64,000 nt of DNA from Carbonactinospora thermoautotrophica (GTDB lineage Bacteria; Actinomycetota; Actinomycetes; Streptomycetales; Carbonactinosporaceae). Under the pieces are notes generated by a model. It saw only the letters and a list, made by a program, of their open reading frames with translations. It was not told the origin of the DNA and searched no databases. Position numbers and translations under genes: made by a program. The stretch covers positions 1 to 64,000 of the forward strand of contig NZ_JYIJ01000014.1 of assembly GCF_001543895.1 (NCBI RefSeq), in the 5' to 3' direction. This document shows, in pieces, positions 17,665-27,087 of the stretch; within the stretch, counting starts at the first letter, position 1, and each line of letters opens with the position of its first letter.

Positions 17665-18747
17665 GTGGGAGTGGTGAACGCCCCCAGCTCGCCGATCGGG
17701 CTGCACCGCGTGCTCGAGCCGCGGGGGGTGCTGCCGCAGGCCGCCCGGCGCTTGGACGACCGGCCCGAGATCTGGCCGGATGAGGTGCGGGTGCGGGTAG
17801 AACGGCTCAACCTGGACGCCGCCTCCTACCGGCAGCTCGCCGACAAGCACGGCGGTGACGGGGACGCGATCCGGGCCGAGGTGCTCCAGATCATCACCGC
17901 GCGCGGCAAGATGCACAACCCGGTCACCGGCTCCGGCGGCATGCTCGTCGGCGTCGTCGACGAGGTCGGGCCGGAGTCCCCGCTGGGCCTGCGACCCGGT
18001 GACCGCATCGCCACCCTGGTCTCGCTGACCCTGACCCCGCTGCGCGTTACCGACGGGCTGCGCCGCTGGGACGGGCGGTCCGAGCAGGTGCCCACCGAGG
18101 GCCACGCCATTCTGTTCGGTCGGTCCATCGCCGCCCAGCTCCCCGACGACCTGCCCACCGAGCTGGCGCTCGCGGTCATGGACGTGTGCGGAGCGCCCGC
18201 CCTCACCGCCCGCGTCGTCGGCTCCTACGCGCGCAAGCACCCGGAGAAGGAGCAGGTCCCGAGCGTGGCGGTGATCGGCGCTGCCGGCAAGAGCGGATCG
18301 CTCTCGCTGGCTGCCGCCCGGCGCGCGGGCGCCAAGACCCTGATCGCGGTCGTGCCCGAAGAGCGCGAACGCGCCCTGCTCGCGGACACCGGACTCGCGG
18401 ACGAGATCGTGCTGGCCGACGCCCGCGACCCGGTCGGGCTCATGACCGCCGTTCACGCCGCCGGCGGCCCCGCCGACGTCACCGTCGTGTGCGTCGACGT
18501 GCCCGGCTGCGAGCACGGCGCGATCCTCGCCACCGCCGACGCCGGCACCGTTGTCTTCTTCTCGATGGCGACCTCGTTCACCGCCGCCGCGCTGGGTGCG
18601 GAGGGGCTGGCGGCCGACGTCACCATGCTGGTCGGCAACGGCTACGTGCCCGGCCACGCCGCCTACGCCCTGGACCTGCTGCGGCACGAGCCCAGAGTCC
18701 GGCGCATCTTCGAGCAGCGCCTGGCCGCCGAGGTCTCCGGGAAGTGA
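17665..18747 (+). CDS. kdd: L-erythro-3,5-diaminohexanoate dehydrogenase
   Basis: About 360 residues. The Rossmann nucleotide site VAVIGAAGKSGSLSLAAARR lies near residue 207, after an N-terminal barrel part (GLHRVLEPRGVLPQAARRL) typical of the Kdd family in lysine fermentation. It oxidises 3,5-diaminohexanoate to 3-keto-5-aminohexanoate with NAD+. The GTG at 17665 fits the AGGAAGG site; the ORF runs further upstream, but there it is poor protein. It leads the operon kdd, amidohydrolase, kamD, kamE, kal, mutL-like. Confidence 0.88.
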   Translation: MGVVNAPSSPIGLHRVLEPRGVLPQAARRLDDRPEIWPDEVRVRVERLNLDAASYRQLADKHGGDGDAIRAEVLQIITARGKMHNPVTGSGGMLVGVVDEVGPESPLGLRPGDRIATLVSLTLTPLRVTDGLRRWDGRSEQVPTEGHAILFGRSIAAQLPDDLPTELALAVMDVCGAPALTARVVGSYARKHPEKEQVPSVAVIGAAGKSGSLSLAAARRAGAKTLIAVVPEERERALLADTGLADEIVLADARDPVGLMTAVHAAGGPADVTVVCVDVPGCEHGAILATADAGTVVFFSMATSFTAAALGAEGLAADVTMLVGNGYVPGHAAYALDLLRHEPRVRRIFEQRLAAEVSGK

Positions 18748-18780
18748 CACCGCATGGGGTCCAGGCTCGAAGATGGCGGT

Positions 18781-20403
18781 ATGACGAGCTTGACGACCGG
18801 ACTGATCCTGCTGCGCGGCGGCCGCGTCTACACGCCTGCCGCCCCCGACGCGACCGCCATGGTGGTGCGCGGTGACACCGTCGAGTGGGTGGGCACCGAC
18901 TCGGCGGCCCAGGTGGCGTACGGGGACGCCGCCGACCAGGTGATCGACCTCGACGGTGCCCTGGTCACGCCCGCCTTCGTGGACGCGCACGTACACCTCA
19001 CCAGCACCGGGCTCGCGCTCTCGGGCCTGGATCTGGCCGGTTGCCGTTCCCTCGCCGAAGCCCTCGACCGGCTCGCGCGCCACGCCCGCGAGCACCCCGG
19101 GGAGGTCATCTGCGGGCAGGGCTGGGATGAGACCGACTGGCCGGAGGGCCGCCCGCCGACCCGGGCCGAGATCGACGCCGCGGCCGGGGACGCGCTGGTG
19201 TACCTGAGCCGGGTCGACGTGCACTCGGCGGTGGTCTCCAGCGCGTTGCTCGCCGCCGCGCCCGGGATCCAGCAGGCCGACGGGTACACCGAGGACGGCT
19301 GGCTGCGCCGCGAGGCGCACCACATCGCTCGCCGCGTGGCCCGGGACGCGATCACGCCTGGGCAGCGGCGCGTGCTCCAGCGGGCAGCGTTGCGCCGGGC
19401 CGCCGAGCTGGGCATCGGCGCCCTGCACGAGTGCGGCGGCCCCGAGATCTCCGGCGAGGACGACTTCACCGACCTGCTCCGGCTGGCCGGCGAGGAGCCC
19501 GGGCCGGAGGTGTACGGACTGTGGGGCGAGCTGGGCGCGGTCGACAAGGCCGAGCGGCTGGGCGCGCACGCCGTGGCGGGCGACCTGTGCTGCGACGGGG
19601 CGATCGGGTCGCGCACCGCGTACCTGCGTGAGCCGTACGCGGACGCCCCGGACACCCGCGGCGCGCGGTACCTTACCGCCGGCGACGTCGCCGAGCACCT
19701 GGTGGCCTGCACCCGCGCCGGCGTCCAGGCCGGGTTCCACGCGATCGGGGACGCCGCCTTGGACGCGGTCGTCGAGGGGTTCGCCAAGGCCGCGCAGGTG
19801 GTGGGGGAGGCGGCGCTGGTCGCCGCCCGCCACCGGGTGGAGCACGCCGAGATGGCGGACACGGACCTGATCGCCGCGTTCGCCCGGTACGGGGTCATCG
19901 CGAGCGTGCAGCCGGCGTTCGACGCCGCCTGGGGCGGGCCGGACGGCATGTACGCCCGGCGGCTGGGCGCGGAGCGGGCGCTGGCGATGAACCCGTTCGC
20001 CGCGCTCGCCGCGGCCGGGGTGCCGCTGGCGTTCGGGTCGGACGCGCCGGTGACCCCGCTGGACCCGTGGGGCGCGATCCGGGCGGCGGTGTACCACCAC
20101 AACCCGGACCAGCGGATCAGCGCCCGGGCCGCGTTCACCGCGCACACGCGCGGCGGGTGGCGGGCGCTGGGCCGGGACACCGAGGGCGTGCTGCGGCCCG
20201 GCGCGCCCGCCACGTACGCGATCTGGCAGGTCGGGGAGCTGGTCGTGCAGGCGCCGGACGAGCGGATCCAGGCGTGGTCGACCGATCCCCGGTCCCGCGT
20301 CCCCGGCCTGCCGGACCTGTCGCCCGGCGTGGCACCGCCCCGATGCCTGCGCACGGTCGTGCGCGGCCGCATCGTGTACACGCGCGAAGGAGCGCTGGAG
20401 TGA
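18781..20403 (+). CDS. Amidohydrolase family protein (YtcJ-like) inside the lysine operon
   Basis: 540 residues. Metal-dependent hydrolase of the amidohydrolase-3 group: DAHVHLTSTGLAL (HxH, near residue 67), ICGQGWDETDWPEGRPPT, DGAIGSRTAYL, GFHAIGDAALDAVVE (catalytic His), HRVEHAEM and LAFGSDAPVTPLDPW (Asp). The family hydrolyses C-N bonds of many substrates. It starts 33 nt after kdd and ends in a GTGA overlap with kamD, so it is part of the operon. It is not part of the described lysine fermentation; it may hydrolyse an acyl- or lactam form of a diamino acid. Function in this setting is not known. Confidence 0.85.
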   Translation: MTSLTTGLILLRGGRVYTPAAPDATAMVVRGDTVEWVGTDSAAQVAYGDAADQVIDLDGALVTPAFVDAHVHLTSTGLALSGLDLAGCRSLAEALDRLARHAREHPGEVICGQGWDETDWPEGRPPTRAEIDAAAGDALVYLSRVDVHSAVVSSALLAAAPGIQQADGYTEDGWLRREAHHIARRVARDAITPGQRRVLQRAALRRAAELGIGALHECGGPEISGEDDFTDLLRLAGEEPGPEVYGLWGELGAVDKAERLGAHAVAGDLCCDGAIGSRTAYLREPYADAPDTRGARYLTAGDVAEHLVACTRAGVQAGFHAIGDAALDAVVEGFAKAAQVVGEAALVAARHRVEHAEMADTDLIAAFARYGVIASVQPAFDAAWGGPDGMYARRLGAERALAMNPFAALAAAGVPLAFGSDAPVTPLDPWGAIRAAVYHHNPDQRISARAAFTAHTRGGWRALGRDTEGVLRPGAPATYAIWQVGELVVQAPDERIQAWSTDPRSRVPGLPDLSPGVAPPRCLRTVVRGRIVYTREGALE

Positions 20404-21971
20404 ATCCGAAGCTGCGGCTCGACCCCGAGATGGTGCGCAAGGCCCGGCGGCTGGCCGAGCGGGCCGCGCAGCCGGTGGTCGAGCTGGCGAGAACCCACAC
20501 CACCGTGTCGGTGGAGCGGGCCGTGCTGCGGCTCGCCGGCCTCAGCGGCGCCGACCCCGACGGCACCCCCTGGGTGAACCACCTGGTGGACGCCGTGCGG
20601 GCCGACGTGGGCCTGGCGCACGGGGTCGCGTTGCCGGTGTGGGACGCGCTGCTGCGCGGAGGGTACGACGACCTGACCCAGCTCGCGCAGAAGGCGTCCG
20701 CCGTGCGGTTCCGGATCCCGGAGGGGGACGCCGCCCGGGAGGCGCGCGCGGCGGCGCGGGCCGCGGTCGCCCGGGGGATCGCGCGGATCGACGCGCGGCG
20801 CCGGGAGCGGGAGCGGCTGATCGAGCGGTGGGGTGACCCGCCGCAGCCGTGGATCTACCTGATCGTGGCGACCGGGGACATCTACGAGGACATCCCGCAG
20901 GCCAAGGCCGCGGCCCGGGAGGGCGCGGACGTCATCGCGGTGATCCGGTCCACGGGCCAGTCGCTGCTGGACTACGTGCCGGAGGGCGCGACCCGCGAGG
21001 GGTACGCGGGCACGTACGCCACCCAGGAGAACTTCCGGCTGATGCGCGCGGCGCTGGACGAGGTGTCGGCGGAGCTGGGCCGGTACGTGCGGCTGACGAA
21101 CTACGCCTCCGGGCTGTGCATGCCGGAGATCGCGACCCTGGCCGGCCTGGAGCGGCTGGACATGATGCTGAACGACTCGATGTACGGGATCCTGTTCCGG
21201 GACATCAACCCGATCCGCACGCTCGTCGACCAGCGGTTCAGCCGGCAGGTGCACGCCCGGGCGGGCATCATCATCAACACCGGCGAGGACAACTACCTCA
21301 CCACCGCCGACGCGGTCGAGGCCGCGCACACGGTCACGGTCTCCCAGCTGCTGAACGAGTACTTCGCCAAGGAGGCCGGGCTGGCGGACTGGCAGCTGGG
21401 CCTGGGGCACGCGTTCGAGATCGACCCGTGGCTGCCGGACTCGTTCCGGCTGGAGCTGGCGCACGCGCTGCTGGCGCGGGAGCTGTTCCCGGACTGCCCG
21501 CTGAAGTGGATGCCGCCGACCCGGCACATGACCGGGGACATCTTCTTCGGGTACCTGCACGACGCGTTCTTCAACCTGGCCGGCGCGCTGACCGGGCAGG
21601 GCATCCTGCTGGTCGGCATGATGACCGAGGCGATCACCACCCCCTGGCTTTCTGACCGGGACCTGGCGCTGCAGAACGTGCGGTACGTGCTGCGCACGGC
21701 CGGGCGGCTGCGGGAGGACTTCCACCCGGCCCCGGACGGGTTCATCGCGCAGCGGGCCCGGCAGGTGCTGGGCGAGGCGGTGGACCTGCTGGAACGCATC
21801 GTGGACCACGGGCTGCTCAACGCGATCGCGGACGGCACGTTCGGGCTGATGAAGCGCCCGCCCGAGGGCGGCAAGGGCCGCGAGGGGGTGTTCGCGCACG
21901 CGGACGGCTACTACAACCCGGCGACCGAGCTGCTGGAGTCCACCTCCTATGAGGGGACGCGGGATGAGTGA
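20400..21971 (+). CDS. kamD: Lysine 5,6-aminomutase alpha subunit
   Basis: 523 residues, matching the usual 515-525 of the alpha subunit. Family segments: LRLDPEMVRKARRLAERAA at the start, STGQSLLDYVPEGATREG, TYATQENFRLMRAAL, SGLCMPEIATLAGLERLDMM, LNDSMYGILFRDINPIRT, and INTGEDNYLTTADAVEAAHT. The enzyme, with KamE, adenosylcobalamin and PLP, moves the 6-amino group of beta-lysine (or D-lysine) to C5. The GTG start overlaps the upstream stop by GTGA. kamE starts 8 nt inside its end. Confidence 0.92.
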   Translation: MNPKLRLDPEMVRKARRLAERAAQPVVELARTHTTVSVERAVLRLAGLSGADPDGTPWVNHLVDAVRADVGLAHGVALPVWDALLRGGYDDLTQLAQKASAVRFRIPEGDAAREARAAARAAVARGIARIDARRRERERLIERWGDPPQPWIYLIVATGDIYEDIPQAKAAAREGADVIAVIRSTGQSLLDYVPEGATREGYAGTYATQENFRLMRAALDEVSAELGRYVRLTNYASGLCMPEIATLAGLERLDMMLNDSMYGILFRDINPIRTLVDQRFSRQVHARAGIIINTGEDNYLTTADAVEAAHTVTVSQLLNEYFAKEAGLADWQLGLGHAFEIDPWLPDSFRLELAHALLARELFPDCPLKWMPPTRHMTGDIFFGYLHDAFFNLAGALTGQGILLVGMMTEAITTPWLSDRDLALQNVRYVLRTAGRLREDFHPAPDGFIAQRARQVLGEAVDLLERIVDHGLLNAIADGTFGLMKRPPEGGKGREGVFAHADGYYNPATELLESTSYEGTRDE

Positions 21972-22725
21972 GGCACCTGAGAAGAAGATCGTCCGCCCGT
22001 ACGGCGACACGACCGGCGACGGCATGGTGCAGCTGTCGTTCACGCTGCCGCTGCCGCACGGCAAGCGGGCCGAGGGCGCGGCGTTGCAGCTGGCCAGGAA
22101 GATGGGCCTGGACCCGGCGATGGTCGTGCACGCCAAGGCGATGGGCCCGGACTTCACGTTCTTCATCGTCTACGGGCGGGTCAACCACCTGGTCGACGTG
22201 TCGCAGGTACAGGTGGTGGAGCGGGAGTACCCGCTGCTGTCGCCGAAGGAGATCAACCAGCTCATCCGGGAGCGGCTGGGCCGCAAGCTGGTCGTGGTGG
22301 GCGCGTGCATCGGCACGGACGCGCACACGGTCGGGATCGACGCGATCCTCAACATCAAGGGGTTCGCCGGGGAGAAGGGCCTGGAGTACTACCGGGAGAT
22401 GCGCGTGGTGAACCTGGGCGCGCAGGTCCCGGTGCCGGAGCTGGTGGCGCGCGCGCAGCAGGAGCGCGCCGACGCGGTGCTGGTCTCCCAGGTGGTGACG
22501 CAGCGGGACGCCCACCTGCACAACACCCGGGAGATGGCGGCGGCGTTCCGTGAGGCGTACCCGCAGCGGCCGCTGCTCGTCGTGGGCGGCCCGCGGTTCG
22601 ACGAGACGATGGCCGGCGAGCTGGGCGTGGACCGGATCTTCACCAAGGGGACCACGCCCCGGGAGGTCGCCAGCTACCTGGTGTACGCCCTGTTCGGTGA
22701 CGCGACACTGGAGAGGTCCGCATGA
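21964..22725 (+). CDS. kamE: Lysine 5,6-aminomutase beta subunit
   Basis: 253 residues. It carries the base-off cobalamin motif DxHxxG as DAHTVG (Asp 119, His 121) within a Rossmann domain and [14 protein letters not shown], where Lys 132 is 11 residues after the His. The known enzyme has the same spacing (His133/Lys144 in the clostridial beta subunit), so Lys 132 is probably the PLP lysine. The C-terminal half ([34 protein letters not shown]) is the rest of the B12 domain. ATG at 21964; overlaps kal by ATGA. Confidence 0.92.
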   Translation: MSEAPEKKIVRPYGDTTGDGMVQLSFTLPLPHGKRAEGAALQLARKMGLDPAMVVHAKAMGPDFTFFIVYGRVNHLVDVSQVQVVEREYPLLSPKEINQLIRERLGRKLVVVGACIGTDAHTVGIDAILNIKGFAGEKGLEYYREMRVVNLGAQVPVPELVARAQQERADAVLVSQVVTQRDAHLHNTREMAAAFREAYPQRPLLVVGGPRFDETMAGELGVDRIFTKGTTPREVASYLVYALFGDATLERSA

Positions 22726-23117
22726 GCGACGACCCGCGGGTGGGGCTCTCGGTCACCCACCGCCGCTACGTCCCGTACTCCCACGCCCACTACGGCGGCA
22801 ACCTGGTCGACGGGGCGTACGTGCTGGGCATGTTCGGCGACGTGGCTACCGAGGTGTGCATCCGCACGGACGGGGACGAGGGGCTGTTCGCCTCGTACGA
22901 GGACGTGCAGTTCAAGGCGCCGCTGCGGGCGGGGGACGTGGTGGAGGCGACGGCGACGGTCACCCACGTGGGGCGGCGGTCGCGCAGGCTGGCGTTCGAG
23001 GCGCGCGTGGTGTGCCGGGCGCGGCCGGACAAGTCGCCGTCGGCTGCGGAGGTGCTGGCCGAGCCGATCACCGTGGTGACCGCGACCGGCACCGTGGTGG
23101 TGCCACCGGCGTCGTGA
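22722..23117 (+). CDS. kal: 3-aminobutyryl-CoA ammonia-lyase
   Basis: 131 residues, single hotdog domain. [19 protein letters not shown] and [19 protein letters not shown] are the typical sequence of Kal, followed by [20 protein letters not shown]. It removes ammonia from L-3-aminobutyryl-CoA to give crotonyl-CoA, the last dedicated step of the lysine route. It overlaps kamE by ATGA and the next gene by GTGA. Confidence 0.88.
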   Translation: MSDDPRVGLSVTHRRYVPYSHAHYGGNLVDGAYVLGMFGDVATEVCIRTDGDEGLFASYEDVQFKAPLRAGDVVEATATVTHVGRRSRRLAFEARVVCRARPDKSPSAAEVLAEPITVVTATGTVVVPPAS

Positions 23118-24646
23118 GCGCCGGTCACACCGCCGGTCACGGTGCCGGTCATCGAGTGTGCGTGTCGTCACCTGTGACGGCACGCACACTCGACGCGGGC
23201 CGGGCCGCGGCGGTGCAGGTGTTCGCGCCCGGCCCGCACGCCGGGCGTGAGCTGGTGGTGTGCGTGGACTTCGGGTCGACCTTTACGAAGGTGGCGGTCG
23301 TGGACCTGGTCGCGGGGGAGCTGGTCGCCACGGCCGAGCATCCGACGACGGTCGGCTCGGATCTGCTGGACGGGTTCGCGGCGGCGCGGGAGGCGCTGGC
23401 GGCGGCCCTACCCGGGGCGTGCCTGGACCGGGCGCTGGCGTGTTCCAGCGCCGGGGGCGGGCTGCGGCTGGCCGTGGTCGGGTACGAGCGGGCGATCACC
23501 GCCGAGGCCGGGCACCGGGTGGGCCTGTCGGCGGGGGCGCGGGTGGAGCACGTGTCGGCCGGGCCGCTGCACGAGCCTGAGGTGGCCGCGCTGGTGGCGG
23601 CGCGGCCGGACGTGGTCCTGCTGGCGGGCGGCACCGACGGGGGGAACGCGGAGATCCTGCTGCACAACGCTGGTGCGCTGGCCACAGCGCCGCTGGACGT
23701 GCCGGTGGTGGTGGCCGGGAACGCGGCGGTGCGGGACGAGGTGTGCGCGCTGCTGGCGGCGGGCGGCAAGACCGCGGTCCCGACGGCGAACGTGCTGCCA
23801 CGGATCGGCGTGCTGGAGCCGCGCCCGGCCCGGGAGACGATCCGGGAGGTGTTCATCCGGCACGTGATCGGCGGCAAGGGGCTGTCAGCGTTGCCGGAGC
23901 TCGCGTCGATGGTGCGCGCCGCTACCCCGGACGCGGTGCTGCACGCGGTCGAGCTGCTCGCCGACGGCGCCGGGCGGGTCGCGGGCACAGGCGACGTGGT
24001 GGTGGTCGACGTGGGCGGGGCGACCACGGACGTGTACTCGGTCGTCACCCCCGACGCGGAGCAGGCGGGGCTGCGCGGGGAGGTGGTGCAGCCCCTGTGG
24101 CGGTCCCGCACGGTCGAGGGTGACCTGGGGATGCGGTGGAACGCCCTCGGCGTCGTCGAGGCGGCGGCCGCGGAACGGCTGCTGGACGGGGACGAGCCGG
24201 GGCTGCGCGCGGCGGCCGCTCGGCGGGTGGCTGACCCCGCGTACGTGCCGGACAGCCCGGGTGAGGCAGCGGTGGACGCGCGGCTCGCGGCGCTGGCCGC
24301 CACGGTCGCGCTGCGCCGGCACGCCCGGCCGCAGCTGCCGCAGACCCCGGCGACGGTCCGGCACGGCGGCAAGGACCTGCGGGAGGTCCGGCTGGTGGTC
24401 GGCTCCGGCGGGGTGTTCCGGCACGCGTCGCCGCAGCGGCTGGGTGCCGCCCTGCGCGCGCCGCTGCGGGACCACGCCGGCGGCTGGCCGGTGCCGGAGC
24501 GGGCCGCGCTGGCGGTGGACCGCCACTACGTGCTGGCCGCCGCCGGGCTGATCGGCCTGGACCACCCGGAGGTGGCCTGCCACCTGCTCAGGCGGTACCT
24601 GCGGCTGGTGGAGACGGGCGTGGCGTCGGCGACTCCGGGCGGGTGA
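23114..24646 (+). CDS. MutL-like ATPase, probable aminomutase reactivase
   Basis: About 510 residues of the glutamate mutase MutL/ASKHA family. Actin-like ATPase motifs: [20 protein letters not shown] (phosphate 1, near residue 50), [50 protein letters not shown] (phosphate 2) and [13 protein letters not shown] (adenosine motif). In glutamate and ornithine mutases such proteins reactivate the inhibited B12 holoenzyme. Adjacency to kamDE suggests the same role for lysine 5,6-aminomutase. Start GTG 23114 overlaps the kal stop; GTG 23156 or 23162 are alternatives. A hairpin follows at 24698. Confidence 0.85.
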   Translation: MSAGHTAGHGAGHRVCVSSPVTARTLDAGRAAAVQVFAPGPHAGRELVVCVDFGSTFTKVAVVDLVAGELVATAEHPTTVGSDLLDGFAAAREALAAALPGACLDRALACSSAGGGLRLAVVGYERAITAEAGHRVGLSAGARVEHVSAGPLHEPEVAALVAARPDVVLLAGGTDGGNAEILLHNAGALATAPLDVPVVVAGNAAVRDEVCALLAAGGKTAVPTANVLPRIGVLEPRPARETIREVFIRHVIGGKGLSALPELASMVRAATPDAVLHAVELLADGAGRVAGTGDVVVVDVGGATTDVYSVVTPDAEQAGLRGEVVQPLWRSRTVEGDLGMRWNALGVVEAAAAERLLDGDEPGLRAAAARRVADPAYVPDSPGEAAVDARLAALAATVALRRHARPQLPQTPATVRHGGKDLREVRLVVGSGGVFRHASPQRLGAALRAPLRDHAGGWPVPERAALAVDRHYVLAAAGLIGLDHPEVACHLLRRYLRLVETGVASATPGG

Positions 24647-24697
24647 GGAGCACGAGCCGCGGTCGCTGGAGCAGTTTCCCACCGCGCGGCGCCCCGG

Positions 24698-24740
24698 CTT
24701 GGCGGGCATGCGGGTCGCCCGAGGCGTCCCGCCCGCCAAG
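24698..24740 (+). terminator. Hairpin after the lysine operon
   Basis: CTTGGCGGGC (24698-24707) and GCCCGCCAAG (24731-24740) form a perfect 10-bp stem with a 23-nt loop, 52 bp after the stop of the MutL-like gene. There is no U-tract, as is usual in this group. A probable operon terminator. Confidence 0.5.
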
Positions 24741-25116
24741 GCCCACGGCGTACCGGCGTGACCTGATCGCCAGCTGTGTCCGCGGCACTCGCGGGATCGG
24801 GGCACGAGGAGTCGCGGCCCGCTCCGGCCACGGGAAGGGTTCCCGCCGCGGTCTCGCCTCAAGACCCGTCCGGGGGTACGCTCTCTGAGCGTTCGGCTGA
24901 CGTGACGTGAATAGAACTTACTATTATTCTATTTCACGATTTCACGATTGCGAATGTTCCTCGCGTCCGGGCACCTGTTGGTGAGGGTGAGGCGGATGTG
25001 AGCAGCCACCTGGATGTCGGGTCCGCAACTGTAACCGGCGGATAGTTCTCGCCGATGTGGCGATGGCGCAAGAGCCTCGCGTTACCGGGCGGTGCAGGTT
25101 CAAGGGGGCGATCCCT
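24741..25116. promoter_or_regulatory. Intergenic region with AT-rich inverted repeat before the regulator gene
   Basis: AATAGAA (24910-24916) and TTCTATT (24927-24933) are inverted arms 10 bp apart in the only AT-rich part of this gap. TTTCACGAT is followed directly by TTCACGATT (24932-24949). This is the kind of site expected for autoregulation or a promoter of the regulator gene at 25117. No other gene is seen here. Confidence 0.4.
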
Positions 25117-26922
25117 ATGGCGAACTTCCCGTTACCGACACCTCATGACGTCGCCCGCGCCCGTGAACGATTCCTGTCAGCCGGGGAAGAGGCGGAGGGA
25201 GCCGTCCGCGAGACGATCCTGGCGTCGTGGCGTCGTTCCCGGTTCTGGGGCGTCGAGGTGGACCGGTTGGAACCGCCTCATCAGCCGGACGTGGACTCCG
25301 ACGGCCCGCTCATGCGCGCCGCGCGGCCCGTGCTGGAGCGGCTGGAACGTGAGATCGCCGACATGCCGCTGAGCGTCATCCTGACCGACGCGCACGCCCT
25401 GGTCCTCCATCGCCGAACCGGTGAGCGTTCCTTGAACGCCCACCTCGACGCGGTGTCGCTCGCGCCGGGCTTCAGCTACGCGGAGCAATTCGTCGGAACC
25501 AACGGCATCGGCACGGCCCTCGAAGAGCGCAAGGCGGCGCATGTCTTCGGCCACGAGCACTTCTCCGAACGCCTGCAACTGTTGTCCTGCGCGGGAGCCC
25601 CGATCCGTAACCTGCTGACGGGACGGATCGAGGGCGTCATCGACATCACGTGCTGGCGTGATGACGCGAGCCCGCTGATGCGGGTGCTCGTGCAGGAGGC
25701 GGCGCGTGACATCGAGCGCAGGCTTCTGGAGCAGAGCAGCAAACGGGAACGCATCCTGCTCCAGGAGTTCCTCGCGCGCTGCCGCCGCACGAAGAAGCCC
25801 GTCCTCTGCATGGGCGACAACCTGATCATCACGAACTCCTCGGCGGCGCACCTTCTCGACCCCAACGACCACGTCATCCTGCGGGAGACGGTGGCGGAGC
25901 TGCTGGCGTCAAGGTACCGGACGGACGTCCAGGTCAACCTGTCCCGCGGCCAGACCGCGAAGCTGCGCTTTCACCGGGTCCCGGGCCCGACGGGCACGGC
26001 CGGGGCGGTCGTCGAGATCGACATCATGCCGCGGACGTCGTCGTTCCGCACCGAGACCGAGCCCCCCGACACGTGGCTGCCCGGTCTGGTGGGGCGCAGC
26101 CCCGCGTGGACCGCGGCCTGCCAGAAGGTTTCCGCGCACTGCCGAACGCGCACCTCGTTGCTCCTCATCGGGGAGCCGGGTGTTGGGAAGTTCGCGCTGG
26201 TGCAGGCCGCCCATCGGCAGTTCTTCCCCGCGTCGTGCCTGTCCGTGCTCGACGCCGCGGCCTGCAAGGCCGACGCACCCGAGGAGTGGCTGAGGGAGGT
26301 CGAGGCCTGGGTGACCGGTACGGACGGCACGGTCGTGCTCCGTCATCTGGACCGCCTCGACCCCGCGGCGATGAGACGCCTGGGCAACGCGCTCGGACGC
26401 GAGAGCAAGTACCGGCCATGGATCGTCGGCACGTTCACCACGGACGCGAGCGCCGGCCTGGCGAGCGCCGGTGCCGACGGCCTCCTGTGCCACTTCTCGG
26501 CCACGGTCACCGTTCCTCCGTCGCGCCACCGCATCGCGGACGTGTGGGACCTCGTACCGGCGCTCCTGGAGCGGCACACCCGTGGCCGGGAGGTGGGGTG
26601 CGCGCCCGAAGCGCTGCGGATCCTGCTGCGGTGCCAGTGGCCCGGGAACGTCGCGCAGCTCGACCGCGCCCTGCAGTTCGCGCTCTCGCGTCGGCCAGCC
26701 GGCGGGCGGATCCAGCCGCAGGATCTCCCGCCTGAGTGCCACGTGGTGAGCCGCCGGGTCCTGACGCCGTGGGAGTCGCTGGAACGCGACGCCATCGTCA
26801 CCGCACTCATCGAAGCCGGGGGCAACCGGGAGAAAGCTGCGATGAGCCTTGGCATCTCCCGAGCGACCATCTACCGCAAGATCAATACGTACGGGATCGT
26901 GCTCGACGCGCCTCAGAAGTAG
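25117..26922 (+). CDS. GAF-AAA+-Fis transcriptional activator (AcoR/MimR-like)
   Basis: 601 residues. An N-terminal sensor region (ASWRRSRFWGVEVD, near 40) leads to a GAF domain (FSYAEQFVGTNGIGTALEE, SERLQLLSCAGAPIRNLLTG), then a degenerate AAA+ domain with Walker A LLIGEPGVGKFALV and a poor Walker B VVLRHLDRL, and a Fis helix-turn-helix at the end (NREKAAMSLGISRATIYRK). The GAFTGA loop that contacts sigma-54 is missing, as in actinobacterial MimR/AcoR-type activators. Such proteins control propane/acetone oxidation or acetoin use. ATG 25117 has AAGGGGGCG upstream. The relevant target may be the operon at 61.8 kb or elsewhere. Confidence 0.8.
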   Translation: MANFPLPTPHDVARARERFLSAGEEAEGAVRETILASWRRSRFWGVEVDRLEPPHQPDVDSDGPLMRAARPVLERLEREIADMPLSVILTDAHALVLHRRTGERSLNAHLDAVSLAPGFSYAEQFVGTNGIGTALEERKAAHVFGHEHFSERLQLLSCAGAPIRNLLTGRIEGVIDITCWRDDASPLMRVLVQEAARDIERRLLEQSSKRERILLQEFLARCRRTKKPVLCMGDNLIITNSSAAHLLDPNDHVILRETVAELLASRYRTDVQVNLSRGQTAKLRFHRVPGPTGTAGAVVEIDIMPRTSSFRTETEPPDTWLPGLVGRSPAWTAACQKVSAHCRTRTSLLLIGEPGVGKFALVQAAHRQFFPASCLSVLDAAACKADAPEEWLREVEAWVTGTDGTVVLRHLDRLDPAAMRRLGNALGRESKYRPWIVGTFTTDASAGLASAGADGLLCHFSATVTVPPSRHRIADVWDLVPALLERHTRGREVGCAPEALRILLRCQWPGNVAQLDRALQFALSRRPAGGRIQPQDLPPECHVVSRRVLTPWESLERDAIVTALIEAGGNREKAAMSLGISRATIYRKINTYGIVLDAPQK

Positions 26923-26934
26923 TACCCAAGAAGT

Positions 26935-26972
26935 AGTACTGCAACGTCCTCGCCAAGTGCCGTTGCAGTACT
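26935..26972. terminator. 12-bp perfect inverted repeat after the regulator
   Basis: AGTACTGCAACG (26935-26946) and CGTTGCAGTACT (26961-26972) form a 12-bp perfect stem with a 14-nt loop. It lies 12 bp after the regulator stop, with AGAAGTAGTAC repeated just before. It is probably a terminator, or the end of an unknown insertion; the IS982 left end begins at its right arm. Confidence 0.45.
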
Positions 26973-27087
26973 AGATGGTTGATGTGAATTTCGTTGCTGG
27001 TGGCGACACGCGTGGCGGGTAGGGGCGGAGAAGGCGGAGAGTGTCCAGGATCGGCGTTGCACACCCAACGTCGACCATGGGGGCCGA

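Noticed and set aside
17557-20145. An 862-residue minus-strand open frame
   Set aside because: It is antisense to kdd and the amidohydrolase, which have clear families. Its composition is typical of a shadow in GC-rich DNA.
18828-22166. A 1112-residue minus-strand open frame
   Set aside because: Antisense to the amidohydrolase, kamD and kamE. No family motif, Ser/Arg/Pro-rich; a shadow frame.
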